From NCBI GenBank assembly GCA_034432655.1, contig DAOUBP010000027.1:4422-68421 (forward strand): a stretch of 64,000 bases of DNA. The letters are read 5' to 3'. The notes under the pieces are model-generated. The model did no database searches and was not told the origin of the DNA. It saw nothing but the letters and a program-made list of their open reading frames with translations. This document shows positions 1 through 8,171 of this stretch, piece by piece. Every line of letters begins with the position of its first letter. Positions within the stretch are counted from its first letter, which is position 1. The stretch is from DAOUBP01 sp034432655 (GTDB lineage Bacteria > Chloroflexota > Anaerolineae > CG2-30-64-16). Made by a program: the position numbers and the translations under genes.

Positions 1-239
1 CGGCGCACATTCTCGTCCGCCAGGCGATAGAAGACATTCGTGCCCTCTTTGTAGTCGGTCACGGCGCCTCCGTTGCGCAGGATGGCCAGTTGTTGCGAGA
101 CATAGGGCTGCGGCTTGTTCAGCGCCGCCGAGAGATGGCACACGCACTCATCGCCCGCGCGCAGGATGTCCAGGATCTGCAAGCGCAACGGGTGCGCCAG
201 CAATTTCAGGAGAGTAGCCTGTCTTTGATAATGATTCAT
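1..239 (-). CDS. ArsR-family HTH transcriptional regulator (3' end outside window)
   Basis: The reverse strand reads MNHYQRQATLLKLLAHPLRL from an ATG at 239 and stays open to the window edge, so the C-terminus is missing. The residues after that follow the ArsR/SmtB winged-helix pattern: an N-terminal 'LAHPLRLQILDIL' helix, a 'CVCHLSAAL' segment and the recognition helix 'PQPYVSQQLAILRNGG'. The 'ECVCHL' cysteines sit where ArsR-type sensors often bind metal or arsenite, so metal or redox sensing is possible but not proven. It lies 117 bases downstream of a co-directional MFS gene. An AT-rich stretch with a short palindrome just upstream could be its own operator. Family assignment is secure; the ligand is unknown. 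Confidence 0.85.
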   Translation of the reverse strand, partial: MNHYQRQATLLKLLAHPLRLQILDILRAGDECVCHLSAALNKPQPYVSQQLAILRNGGAVTDYKEGTNVFYRLADENVR

Positions 240-252
240 ACGCGTTTTCTGC

Positions 253-281
253 TATATATAGAATTCTGTATATTTGTACAG
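253..281. promoter_or_regulatory. AT-rich stretch with CTGTA-N6-TACAG palindrome, possible ArsR operator/promoter
   Basis: A TATATATA run (253-260), a GAATTC and the inverted repeat CTGTA-N6-TACAG (266-281) lie just upstream of the ArsR start in otherwise GC-rich DNA. The place and symmetry fit an autoregulated promoter. No binding data exist here, so this is inference. Confidence 0.35.
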
Positions 282-356
282 GCAATTCCACAAGTCCGCA
301 ATGATATGGATCATGTCGCCTGCATTGTCCGGAGCTCGCGATAAGAGGCATCATGA

Positions 357-1730
357 TCAGCCGGTCAGCTGCCAGCGGGAGGCTGGTGTATGGCGCGGCT
401 CCTTCACCGCCCAACGAAACGCGCTGAACGCGGCCAGATTGACCAGCGCACTGAGGGCGAACAGCCAGTTGTAGTTGATCTTTGCCAGCCCGGCCCCCAG
501 CAGGGGTGCGAGCGCGCTGATCAGCCCGACCGCAGTGTTGGCAATGCCCACATAGGTCGGCCGGCGGTTCGGCTCGCAGAACTCCATGACGATCAGGATG
601 CCGGAGACGATGATCGCGCCGGACCCGATTCCGGCCAGGGCAAAGACAGCGTAGTACCACGCCGGCGCAGGTGCCAGCCAGGCCAACGCAAACGCGGCCG
701 CTGCTGCCACTGCGCCTAGCTCCAGGCAGACTTTGTGTCCCAGGCGGTCGGAAAGGAACCCGAAACCGAGGTTGCCGACAGTCTGCCCGGCCAGCAGTGA
801 TAAGGTGTAGATGCCGGCCGCGCTATCGGGCACCTGCCACCGGTTGACGGCCGCCAGGGTGATAAAGCCGCTGCCCATGCCGCCCAGCGCCAGGGCTGTC
901 CGGGCCAGCAGGAATTGTCGGAAGTTGTGATCGTTGCGCAGGAGCGCAGGCAGACTGCGCAGATACTCGCGGTTGCTCCGTCTGGGGGCAGAGACCGGTT
1001 GTACCGGCTCGCGTGTCAACGCCAGGAAAATCCAGCTGACGCTAGTGCCCAATGCGGCCAGCAGGAACGCATACTGGAAGTTAGTGGGAAATGCGAAGCG
1101 TTCCAAGAGCCATGTGCTGAATGCGGCGCCGACTGCGCCGGCGCCGGCACCCAGGAACATGGTCAGGCCCATAAACCGTCCGCGACGGTCCACCGGAAAG
1201 CAACGGGCGATCAGGTCTTGCCAAGAAATCGCGACGATGCCCGCGCCGATGGCGTTCCAGGCGTAACTGAGCAACAGCAACACGACTGCCAACGAGGGGA
1301 AGTGGGCTGCCACCCACGCGGTCAGCACCATGGCCCAAATGGGCAGCCGCTCCAGGAACAGTCCCAGATTCACCACCACCGGTTTTTTGCGCGCCAGGCG
1401 CTCCATCGCATTGGCCGTGAACAGCTGGGGCAGGAACCAGCCGGCCTGGGCCAGGGTCGCCAGGATGCCGAACGGCAGCGGGTTGGAGGTCAACTTGCTC
1501 AAGAACAGCGGCAGGATGGTTGTTGAAGAGATGAAGGACGCTCCCAACCAGAAGAAGATGCCATCCAGCAAGTTAACGGTGAAGTTCCAGGGATAGTTGC
1601 GCGCCACCTCCGCGGCGATCTCGTCTTCGCTGCGCGGGGGCACGGGCCGGTCAAGCTGAAGCAGCCACGCCAGCGCAGCCATGAAGGGGCCGCGCCGGCG
1701 CGCAGGTGCGGAAGAAGGGTGTTGGATCAT
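357..1730 (-). CDS. MFS transporter
   Basis: Predicted integral membrane carrier of about 457 residues with around 12 hydrophobic segments. The A-loop signature of major facilitators is recognisable as 'FLSDRLGHKVCLELG' in the second half, and a degenerate copy 'AMERLARKKPVVVNLG' sits in the first half. A longer frame opens at 1847, but it would overlap the divergent ABC permease. The ATG at 1730 (MIQHPSSAPARR) is preferred. It has no Shine-Dalgarno, but a TAAAAT box lies 7 bases upstream (1738-1743), which suggests a leaderless mRNA. Substrate cannot be told. It runs towards the ArsR gene, so the two may share a transcript. Confidence 0.8.
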   Translation of the reverse strand: MIQHPSSAPARRRGPFMAALAWLLQLDRPVPPRSEDEIAAEVARNYPWNFTVNLLDGIFFWLGASFISSTTILPLFLSKLTSNPLPFGILATLAQAGWFLPQLFTANAMERLARKKPVVVNLGLFLERLPIWAMVLTAWVAAHFPSLAVVLLLLSYAWNAIGAGIVAISWQDLIARCFPVDRRGRFMGLTMFLGAGAGAVGAAFSTWLLERFAFPTNFQYAFLLAALGTSVSWIFLALTREPVQPVSAPRRSNREYLRSLPALLRNDHNFRQFLLARTALALGGMGSGFITLAAVNRWQVPDSAAGIYTLSLLAGQTVGNLGFGFLSDRLGHKVCLELGAVAAAAAFALAWLAPAPAWYYAVFALAGIGSGAIIVSGILIVMEFCEPNRRPTYVGIANTAVGLISALAPLLGAGLAKINYNWLFALSALVNLAAFSAFRWAVKEPRHTPASRWQLTG

Positions 1731-1838
1731 CGGTCTGATTTTACCATTTCCGGGTGTATGCGGGTAAAATGAAGGGCCATTTGGCCGGACTCGGGCCTGG
1801 GCTCCAGCCTCCTTCCGGTCAGGCGGTTTGCGCAATTT

Positions 1839-1878
1839 ATGCATCACCCAGCACGCATCATGCAGTACGCATCACGCC
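1839..1878. repeat. Dispersed GCATCAC/GTACGCA-type short repeat
   Basis: The stretch is built from variants of GCA(T/G)CACGCA and GCAGTACGCATCACGC. The same vocabulary recurs inside the helicase fusion gene (about 10886-10946) and after the P-type ATPase (49783-49850). It separates the MFS gene from the ABC permease and contains a spurious in-frame ATG for the latter. Confidence 0.55.
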
Positions 1879-1889
1879 ACGGAGGCCCT

Positions 1890-2717
1890 GTGCCCAACAT
1901 CGCTGATCGGTTCAGCACAGCCCCGATGAACGTCTACCTGCACGTGGCAGCCAAGTCGTTCCAGAAGCATCTGGCCTATCGGGCCGCGAACCTGGCCGGG
2001 ATCATCACCAACACCTTCTTCGGCGCCATCTACGTCCTGATCTACAGCGCGCTCTTTCAGGGCCGGGGCGCGATCGGCGGGCTGGACGTGCGTGACACGG
2101 TCACGTACGCGGTGTTGGCCCAATCGCTGCTGATGGTGATGTCGGCGTTCGGCAACCGTGAGCTGTCCGAGGCCATCGTCAAGGGGACCATCGTGGCCGA
2201 TCTGTCCCGGCCGGTGGACTTTTATCTCTACTGGGCGGCGCTGGACCTGGGCCGCGCGGCCTACTACCTGATCTTCCGCGGCATCCCGACCTTTGTCATC
2301 GGCCTGGTGCTGTTCCGCGCCCGGCTGCCGGGCAGCCCGGCGACGTGGCTGCTCTTTCTCGGCGCGTTGGGGATCGGCGCAACCGTGAGCTTCGCGTTCC
2401 GGTTCATCACCAACAGCCTGGCCTTTTGGACCTCGGACGCGCGGGGCATCATCTACCTGACCAACACGGTGATCATGTTTTTCTCCGGCTTCATCGTGCC
2501 GCTGAATTTCTTCCCGGCCTGGCTGCGCGCGATCACCGACTGGCTGCCGTTTCGGGCGTTGGCGCACCTGCCGGTGAACGTCTACCTGGGCAAGCTGGAC
2601 GGCCCCGCGTTGGCCGCCGCGCTCGGCCAACAAGCGGCCTGGCTGGCCGTGCTGGTGTTGGCCGGACGATGGGTGTTGGCCCGCATGGTACGGCGGGTAA
2701 CGCTACACGGTGGCTGA
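1890..2717 (+). CDS. ABC-2 type exporter permease (COG4587-like)
   Basis: First membrane subunit of a three-gene ABC-2 exporter. It has six hydrophobic segments over about 275 residues and ends in a basic tail. The GTG at 1890 is chosen because GGAGG lies four bases ahead (1881-1885). An upstream ATG at 1839 falls in a repeat, and the ATG at 1926 (MNVYLHVAAKSFQ) is the alternative. Its stop overlaps the start of the next permease, so the two are translationally coupled. The trio permease-permease-ATPase matches the uncharacterised COG4587/COG3694/COG4586 set; some members export drugs or viologens, but the substrate here is unknown. Confidence 0.8.
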   Translation: MPNIADRFSTAPMNVYLHVAAKSFQKHLAYRAANLAGIITNTFFGAIYVLIYSALFQGRGAIGGLDVRDTVTYAVLAQSLLMVMSAFGNRELSEAIVKGTIVADLSRPVDFYLYWAALDLGRAAYYLIFRGIPTFVIGLVLFRARLPGSPATWLLFLGALGIGATVSFAFRFITNSLAFWTSDARGIIYLTNTVIMFFSGFIVPLNFFPAWLRAITDWLPFRALAHLPVNVYLGKLDGPALAAALGQQAAWLAVLVLAGRWVLARMVRRVTLHGG

Positions 2718-3522
2718 GATGCGCCATTACCTGACCCTCTACCGTCGGCTGCTGGCCGCGCAACTGCGCTCCGAGATGCAGTATCGCGCGTCGTTCATCG
2801 CCGAGCTGGTGGGCAACCTGCTCGTCACCGGCCTGGACTTCGCGCTGGTGGCGATCCTGCTGTTGCGCTTCAACGCCATCGGCGGCTGGGGCCTGGCGGA
2901 GGTGGTCTTCCTCTACGGCACGTCGGCGGTCTCGTTCAGCCTGGCCGAGCTGCTGGTGGGCGCGTTCGACAACTTTGAGACCTGGGTGGTGCGCGGGGAG
3001 TTCGACCGGGTGCTGCTCCGGCCGCTGCCGGTAGTCTTTCAGATGCTGACGGGCGCGTTCGCCGCGCGGCGCATCGGCCGGCTGGCGCAAGGATCGGTCG
3101 CGCTGGGGCTGGCGTTCTCGCTGCTGCGGCCGGCCTGGGATGTGGCGCACTGGCTCTTCTTCGTCGTGACCCTGGCCGGCGGCGCGCTCTTCTTCATGGC
3201 GATCTTCGTGCTGGGCGCGACCCTGTCCTTCTGGGCGCCGCAGATGCACGAAGTGGCGAACATCTTCACTTACGGCGGCCAGTTCATGACCAGCTATCCC
3301 ATGCACATCTACGAGGCGTGGCTGCGTTCCCTCTTCACGTTCGTGATCCCGATGGCGTTCATCAACTATTATCCGGCGCTGTTCTTGCTGGGCAAGCCCG
3401 ATCCCTTCGGCCTGCCGGCGTGGACCCCCTTCCTGGCGCCGTTCATCGCGGCCGGGGTCTTTCGCACGGCTCTGGCGGCCTGGCGCGTCGGTGTGCGCCA
3501 TTATCAGAGCACAGGGAGTTGA
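2710..3522 (+). CDS. ABC-2 type exporter permease (COG3694-like)
   Basis: Second permease of the exporter, about 270 residues with six predicted membrane spans. It starts with GTG at 2710, eight bases before the end of the preceding permease, a typical coupled overlap. The N-terminus 'LTLYRRLLAAQLRSEMQYR' is the short amphipathic lead seen before the first span in ABC-2 subunits. It pairs with the previous gene and the ATPase at 3602. Family is clear from size and context; substrate is not. Confidence 0.8.
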   Translation: MAEMRHYLTLYRRLLAAQLRSEMQYRASFIAELVGNLLVTGLDFALVAILLLRFNAIGGWGLAEVVFLYGTSAVSFSLAELLVGAFDNFETWVVRGEFDRVLLRPLPVVFQMLTGAFAARRIGRLAQGSVALGLAFSLLRPAWDVAHWLFFVVTLAGGALFFMAIFVLGATLSFWAPQMHEVANIFTYGGQFMTSYPMHIYEAWLRSLFTFVIPMAFINYYPALFLLGKPDPFGLPAWTPFLAPFIAAGVFRTALAAWRVGVRHYQSTGS

Positions 3523-3588
3523 AGCTGGCGAACTGGAAGCGGAGCGCTGGCGGCTGGAAGCCGGCTGCCAGCTTCCGGCTTCCAGCTC
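3520..3588. repeat. GGAAGCTGGC/GCCAGCTTCC inverted repeat block
   Basis: Alternating GAAGCTGGCGAACTGGAAGC-like units are followed by their reverse complement, giving a hairpin with CTGGAAGCCGG and CCGGCTTCCAG arms. It begins over the stop of the second permease and ends just before the ATPase start. A closely similar block lies inside the P-type ATPase coding sequence at 48821-48884. Confidence 0.7.
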
Positions 3589-3601
3589 CGAGGTTCCCAA
3601 G

Positions 3602-4600
3602 ATGATCCATGTCAAGGACTTGCACAAAGAGTTTCGCGTCTACCGGCATCACCGGGGCGCGTTCGGCGCGGTGCGCAACCTGCTCACGCGGGAATACCAT
3701 GTCGTGCACGCGGTGAACGGCATCAGCTTCGACATCGCCCCCGGCGAGATGGTGGGCTATCTGGGGCCGAACGGCGCGGGCAAATCCACCACGCTGAAGA
3801 TTTTGACCGGCATCCTGGTGCCCACGGCCGGCGAGGTGCGGATAGATGGTCGCGTGCCGTGGCAACAGCGCCAGGAGCATGTGCGCCATCTCGGCGCGGT
3901 GTTCGGCCAGCGCACGGCTCTGTGGTGGGACCTGCCGGTGATCGAGTCGCTGGACCTCTTGCGCCACATCTACCGCGTGCCGGCCGATCGCTATCGCTGC
4001 AACCTGCGCTTATGCGACGAACTGCTGGAACTGGGGCCGTTTCTGGATACGCCCGTGCGCAACCTCAGCCTGGGCCAGCGCATGCGCGCCGACCTGGCAG
4101 CCGCGCTCTTGCACGATCCGCCCCTCCTCTTCCTGGACGAGCCCACCATCGGCCTGGATGTGGTGGCCCGTGAGCGCATCCGACGGTTCATCAGGGCGAT
4201 CAACCGGGAGCGGGGCGTCACGGTCATCCTGACCACCCACGACCTGGGGGATGTGGAGAAGCTGTGCCAGCGGGTGATCATGATTGACCACGGCCGGCTG
4301 ATGTTCGACGGCGCGCTGGAGACGCTGCGCCGGCGCTTCGGCGAGGGCCGGGTGCTGGTGGTGGACTTCGAGACGCCGCCGGCCGAGCTGGCCCTGCCCG
4401 GCGCCGAGGTGATCCGTCGGGAGGCCAACCGCGTCTGGCTGCGGGTGGCGGCCAACGGCGCGTCTGGCACCGGCGCCATCGCCGCGCTCGTGGCCGAGCT
4501 CTTCCGGGAGCACCGCGTGCTCGACCTGTCGGTGCAGGAGCCGGAGATCGAGGCCGTGGTGCGGCGGATCTATGAAGGGCACTTGTTGGAGCGAACCTGA
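3602..4600 (+). CDS. ABC-2 exporter ATP-binding protein (COG4586-like)
   Basis: ATPase of the exporter, about 332 residues. Visible motifs are Walker A 'GPNGAGKST', signature 'LSLGQRMRADLAAAL', Walker B 'LLFLDEPTIGLD' and the switch His in 'ILTTHDLGD'. A basic N-terminal stretch (FRVYRHHRGAFGAVRNLL) before the beta strand leading to Walker A is typical of COG4586. The ATG at 3602 is taken as the start because the upstream in-frame sequence is translated repeat DNA. About 100 residues beyond the nucleotide-binding core form a C-terminal accessory domain. Couples ATP hydrolysis to export through the two upstream permeases. Confidence 0.88.
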   Translation: MIHVKDLHKEFRVYRHHRGAFGAVRNLLTREYHVVHAVNGISFDIAPGEMVGYLGPNGAGKSTTLKILTGILVPTAGEVRIDGRVPWQQRQEHVRHLGAVFGQRTALWWDLPVIESLDLLRHIYRVPADRYRCNLRLCDELLELGPFLDTPVRNLSLGQRMRADLAAALLHDPPLLFLDEPTIGLDVVARERIRRFIRAINRERGVTVILTTHDLGDVEKLCQRVIMIDHGRLMFDGALETLRRRFGEGRVLVVDFETPPAELALPGAEVIRREANRVWLRVAANGASGTGAIAALVAELFREHRVLDLSVQEPEIEAVVRRIYEGHLLERT

Positions 4601-4643
4601 TGGAATTCAGCTGTACCTGCTCCGGGAATAGCGGCAGGCTTGA

Positions 4644-4672
4644 TTGACAGGTTGCCGCGGATGCACTATCAT
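4644..4672 (+). promoter_or_regulatory. Sigma-70-type promoter for the 4714 gene
   Basis: A perfect -35 TTGACA (4644-4649), a 17-base spacer and a -10 TATCAT (4667-4672) lie 41 bases ahead of the next start codon. It is the best consensus promoter on the plus strand of this half of the window. Confidence 0.65.
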
Positions 4673-4713
4673 GCCGGACAAAGAGATAATCCCCCGACAC
4701 ATTTGGAGGACGC

Positions 4714-5040
4714 GTGGCGAAATCGGAGATCGACGCGGGCATCTGCGGCTTCAAGACGACCGTGGTGGCCCGCGCCAATGGCGACGGTACCATCCACCTG
4801 CAGATCGAGAGCGAGTGCAAAGCGGTCGGCAAGCTGGCTGAGCAGATTCAAAACGTGGACCCGTTCAAGGAAGCCTTCTGGCGGCGCAAGACGCCAACCG
4901 GCATCCATGAGCTGGCGCCGCAATGCCTTTCACACCCGGCGTGCCCGGTCCCGTCGGGCATCATCAAGGCCATCGAGGTGGAGGCGGGCCTGGCGCTGCC
5001 CGCAGATGTGAGCATCAAGGTATCGAAAGATAACGGGTAG
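4714..5040 (+). CDS. Small conserved Cys-containing protein (DUF6951-like)
   Basis: A 108-residue soluble protein, GTG start with GGAGGA at 4705-4710. The N-terminus 'EIDAGICGFKTTVVARANG' and the later 'CLSHPACPVPSGIIKAIEV' carry the four cysteines, spaced like a family of small proteins found in anaerobes and annotated as DUF6951 (recalled, not searched). The paired cysteines suggest metal or cluster binding, but no function is established. It stands alone behind a strong promoter and is not obviously part of the upstream ABC operon. It is likely a real gene on the strength of promoter, ribosome site and motif. Confidence 0.75.
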   Translation: MAKSEIDAGICGFKTTVVARANGDGTIHLQIESECKAVGKLAEQIQNVDPFKEAFWRRKTPTGIHELAPQCLSHPACPVPSGIIKAIEVEAGLALPADVSIKVSKDNG

Positions 5041-5137
5041 TTGCAACGCCGCAGTTGGCGCACCGTGAGCCGAGCCGTAGGGTGGGGAGCGGATAGCCGG
5101 ATTTCAGCCGACGGCCATCAGGGCAAGGAGGCCCGAA

Positions 5138-5308
5138 ATGCACAAACCGGTGACGCATCAGCCCTGGCCCGCGCTGGCAGCCGTCTGCGCCGTGATCAAG
5201 TTCGCGCTGATCGCGCTCGGCATGCTCTTTGCCCTGGCCGGCGCAGCAACGGCTGCCCGCACGACCACACGTGCACCTGCACACACCGCAGGTGCAGTGC
5301 AGGTGTAA
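5138..5308 (+). CDS. Small single-span membrane protein (56 aa)
   Basis: The frame begins MHKPVTHQPWPALAAVCAVI and has one hydrophobic segment at about residues 10-38, followed by a Thr/Ala-rich tail. It is preceded by a perfect AAGGAGG (5125-5131) six bases from the ATG, which is the main evidence that it is translated. Near its end the DNA forms a GCACCTGC/GCAGGTGC hairpin (5273-5295). No family is recognised. It could be a short secreted peptide or a membrane-anchored regulator; function unknown. Confidence 0.5.
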   Translation: MHKPVTHQPWPALAAVCAVIKFALIALGMLFALAGAATAARTTTRAPAHTAGAVQV

Positions 5309-5420
5309 ATGGCTCGTGCTACTGCGCAGCGCCCGGTCAACCGGGCTGGCCTGCCGCGTGGGCGCCAATCCAGCCCCGTTAACGGGGCGCCACCTGGTAG
5401 CCCGGACGATTCACACTTGC
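5309..5420. repeat. Dispersed palindromic repeats (GCCCGGTCAACCGGGC type)
   Basis: Contains GCCCGGTCAACCGGGC and CCCCGTTAACGGGG hairpins joined by GCGCCACCTGGTAGCCCG-like linkers. The same units occur in inverted orientation at 10085-10200 and again near 15008-15060. They extend the reading frame of the next gene upstream and so mimic a longer N-terminus. Confidence 0.7.
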
Positions 5421-5476
5421 ATCAGTTTCATAAGCGCTCACGACAAACTACCAACAGGGTTCGGAGCACAGCACCG

Positions 5477-6691
5477 ATGGACGTTCCTGATGCGCGCGCC
5501 GGGGAGATCGCGTTGGCCGCACTGCGTCGGCGCTGGTGGGCCGCGGCGGTCGGGGCCGCGCTGGCGTTGGCCGCAGGCTATGCCGGGCTGCGAGCAGCAA
5601 CGGGCGCAGGCCCGGCGGCGCGGTGGGCGCTGTTGACGGCCGTGGCGCTCGCCTTCGTGCTTGCCGTCCTCCGACGCAACCTGCCCCGCAACCACCTGCC
5701 CGGCGGGGCTTTGCTCCCCGGCCTGGGGCCGGCGAACTGGGTCACCATCGGCCGGGCGATCCTGCTGGCCCTGTTGGCCGGGTTCATCGCCCTGCCCCGC
5801 CCCGCGGCTGGCCTCGCCTGGGTTCCGGCGATCCTCTACACCATAGCCATCGCCGCCGACCTGCTGGATGGCGCGCTGGCCCGGTTGACCGGCCGCGTCA
5901 CCGCGCTGGGCGCGACGCTGGATATGGAGTTTGACGGCCTGGGCATGTTGGTCGCCGTGACGTTGGCGGTGCGCTACGGCCAGCTGCCGTGGCCTTATCT
6001 GCTGGTCGGGCTGGCGCGTTACCTTTTCGTGGCCGGGTTGTGGCGCCTGGCGCGGCAGGGACGCCCTATACACGATCTGCCCCCCAGCTCGTTCCGCCGC
6101 ATCGCGGCCGGCCTGCAGATGGCGTTCGTCAGCGTGATCCTGTGGCCACTGTTCGGCCCGCCCGCGACCTTCGTGGCGGGCGCGTGTTTCGGCATCCTTT
6201 TTCTGATCGGCTTTCTGCGCGATTGGCTGGTGGTCAGCGGCGCGGTGGACCCGGCCTCGGCCGGTTACCGGCGGGTGATGAGGGGGTATGCGTGGGTCGC
6301 GCGTTGGCTGCCGCTGGCGCTGCGGCTCGGCAGCGCTGGGCTGGCCGCCGGTGTCCTGGGCGCGCTTGTCTGGGCCGCGCCGCCTCCGTCCTATCTGGCC
6401 CTGGGCACGGCCGGGTCATCTGTGGCGGCCGCGGCCGGCGCCCTGGCGCTGCTGATGGCTGCCTGCCTGGCCCTGGGCGCGCTCAGCCGGCTGGCCGCGC
6501 TGGGCCTGCTGGCTGCCGTCTGCGCTGACCTGGTCGTGCGCGGCTATCAGCCGTATCATGCCGCGCTGCTGGCCGCGATCATCGGCCTGCTCTACCTGGG
6601 CAGCGGCGCGTATGCGCTGTGGCCGACGGATGACGCGCTGTTCGAGCGACGGGCGGTGGGGCGGCGGGCTGCCGGGCGAGGCGCCGAATGA
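5477..6691 (+). CDS. CDP-alcohol phosphatidyltransferase family membrane protein
   Basis: Integral membrane enzyme of about 404 residues that transfers a phosphatidyl group from a CDP-linked donor to an alcohol in phospholipid synthesis. The full catalytic signature D-x2-D-G-x2-A-R-x8-G-x3-D-x3-D is present from Asp128 (DLLDGALARLTGRVTALG, then the ATLD and MEFD aspartates). It is about twice the length of PgsA. Two spans precede the domain and several extra spans follow it (about residues 275-390). The ATG at 5477 (MDVPDARAGE) is chosen because upstream frame is repeat DNA. Its stop codon lies inside a palindromic repeat. The next gene is a flippase-like protein, suggesting a shared lipid pathway. 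The acceptor alcohol cannot be told. Confidence 0.82.
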   Translation: MDVPDARAGEIALAALRRRWWAAAVGAALALAAGYAGLRAATGAGPAARWALLTAVALAFVLAVLRRNLPRNHLPGGALLPGLGPANWVTIGRAILLALLAGFIALPRPAAGLAWVPAILYTIAIAADLLDGALARLTGRVTALGATLDMEFDGLGMLVAVTLAVRYGQLPWPYLLVGLARYLFVAGLWRLARQGRPIHDLPPSSFRRIAAGLQMAFVSVILWPLFGPPATFVAGACFGILFLIGFLRDWLVVSGAVDPASAGYRRVMRGYAWVARWLPLALRLGSAGLAAGVLGALVWAAPPPSYLALGTAGSSVAAAAGALALLMAACLALGALSRLAALGLLAAVCADLVVRGYQPYHAALLAAIIGLLYLGSGAYALWPTDDALFERRAVGRRAAGRGAE

Positions 6692-6729
6692 ATTCGGCGG
6701 CTGGTGGGCCAAACCCGTTGAAACGGGTT
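6682..6729. repeat. Two palindromic repeat units between lipid genes
   Basis: CGCCGAATGAATTCGGCG (6682-6699) and AACCCGTTGAAACGGGTT (6712-6729) are joined by a CTGGTGGGCC linker. It is the reverse orientation of the unit tandemly repeated at 9732-9946. The first palindrome contains the stop codon of the preceding gene. Confidence 0.8.
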
Positions 6730-6743
6730 CCGAGGTGATCGGC

Positions 6744-7778
6744 ATGATACGCCGGCTCTTCCGCCCCCATTGGCTCCTCATCGTGGTCGGCCTGGCGCTG
6801 CTGTTTGCGGCGCTCCGCACGGTGCCGCTGGCCGAGACGTGGGCCGCCTTGCGCCGCCTGGGGTTGGCACAGATGGGGGCGCTGATCGCTGCCAACGGCC
6901 TGGTGTTGCTCACCTTCAGCGGCCGCTGGTGGCTGATCCTGCGGGCGCAGGGGCGGCGCATCCCGTATCGGACGCTGGCTGTTTACCGGCTGGCCGCGTT
7001 TGGGGTCAGCTATTTCACGCCCGGCCCGCAGTTCGGCGGCGAACCCTTACAGGTCTACCTGACGGCCCGTCGGGACAACGTGCCGCCGGCTGTCGGCGCG
7101 GCCGCGGTCGCGCTGGACAAGACGCTGGAGCTATTGGCCAATTTCGCTTTTCTGGCCTTCGGCCTGGCCATGACATTGGTCCTGCCAGGTGGCGCGTTCC
7201 CTGCCCTGGTGCCAAAGGCTGTGCGGGCGCAAGCCCTGCTCGGCGCCGGGCTGTTGCTCGCGCTTCCTGCCGCAACGCTGGCTGTGCTGTGGGCCGGCCG
7301 CCATCCTTTCTCTACGCCGGTTGCTTTTGTGGCCCGCTGCGTGCAGCGCGGTCGTCCTGTCCTGGCGCGTTTGACCGTTGGCCTGCGAGCGGCCGAGGAG
7401 CAGGTGACGGCGTTCTGCCGGCGTTCCCCTGGGATGTTGCTTGCCGCGCTGGGGGTTTCGGCGCTCAGTTGGGCTGCGCTGATCGGCGAGTATTGGCTGG
7501 CGCTATGGCTCTTGGGCGCGCAGGCCAGTTTTGGGCAAATGGTGGCCGCGCTAACAGCCATGCGCCTGGCTTTTCTGATACCCTTACCGGGTGCATTGGG
7601 CGCGCTGGAGGCCAGCCAGATCACGGTCTTCGCTGCCCTGGGTTTCACCCCAGGGCTGGGCGCGGCCTTGAGCCTGCTCATCCGGGCGCGCGATGTGCTG
7701 CTGGCCGCGGCCGGCCTGGCACTGGCGGCCGCGCTGACGAGAGATGCGGGGAGACAAATCCCTGGAGCACAACCTTGA
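6744..7778 (+). CDS. Flippase-like/LPG synthase TM domain protein (UPF0104, AglD-like)
   Basis: About 344 residues with seven or eight hydrophobic segments. The 'GRWWLILRAQGRRIPYRT' loop and the 'FTPGPQFGGEPLQVYLTAR' segment are characteristic of the lysylphosphatidylglycerol synthase transmembrane family, which includes the flippase-like AglD/UPF0104 proteins. There is no fused synthetase domain, so it probably acts on lipid or lipid-linked glycan rather than as MprF. The start at 6744 (MIRRLFRPHWLL) avoids translated repeat DNA upstream. It is paired with the CDP-alcohol phosphatidyltransferase, which supports a role in an unusual polar lipid. Family assignment good; substrate unknown. Confidence 0.8.
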   Translation: MIRRLFRPHWLLIVVGLALLFAALRTVPLAETWAALRRLGLAQMGALIAANGLVLLTFSGRWWLILRAQGRRIPYRTLAVYRLAAFGVSYFTPGPQFGGEPLQVYLTARRDNVPPAVGAAAVALDKTLELLANFAFLAFGLAMTLVLPGGAFPALVPKAVRAQALLGAGLLLALPAATLAVLWAGRHPFSTPVAFVARCVQRGRPVLARLTVGLRAAEEQVTAFCRRSPGMLLAALGVSALSWAALIGEYWLALWLLGAQASFGQMVAALTAMRLAFLIPLPGALGALEASQITVFAALGFTPGLGAALSLLIRARDVLLAAAGLALAAALTRDAGRQIPGAQP

Positions 7779-7832
7779 GGTAGAAAGCACTGCCAGCGTA
7801 TCACACAGTCATAAGTGGGGAGAAGCATCACC

Positions 7833-8168
7833 ATGAGAGAGCAGACTACAATCAAGATCGGCTTGCTCCAACTCGGCATCATCGGCCTGACACTCGCGAC
7901 CGCCATCATCCACTTCACCCTGGTCTTCCCCAGCGTCATGTTCATACTGAACGGCCTGGGCTTCCTGGCGCTGCTGGCAGCGCTGTACGCGCCGTTGGCC
8001 GTCCTGGCACCGTATCGCGGCTGGGCGCGTTGGGCGCTCATCGGTTACACAGCGCTAACGGTCATCCTCTGGTTGATCATGGGCTTGCGCGCGCCTATCG
8101 GCTACATCACCAAAGCCATCGAAGTCGCGCTGATTATCTTGTTGCTGTTGGAGGGGCGGCGAAGGTAG
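7833..8168 (+). CDS. Small four-span membrane protein, unknown
   Basis: A 111-residue protein with four hydrophobic helices and almost no loops. It begins MREQTTIKIGLLQLGIIGL and has an 'ATAIIHF' pattern in the first span. It resembles short membrane proteins common in Chloroflexota with no known function. A purine-rich GGGGAG at about 7817-7822 precedes the ATG by ten bases. It ends three bases before ribA and may be co-transcribed with it. No function is proposed. Confidence 0.6.
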   Translation: MREQTTIKIGLLQLGIIGLTLATAIIHFTLVFPSVMFILNGLGFLALLAALYAPLAVLAPYRGWARWALIGYTALTVILWLIMGLRAPIGYITKAIEVALIILLLLEGRRR

Positions 8169-8171
8169 TTC

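Noticed and set aside
5309..5476. Extended N-terminus of the CDP-alcohol phosphatidyltransferase
   Set aside because: The extra 56 residues are translated palindromic repeats that recur elsewhere. The true start is most likely 5477.
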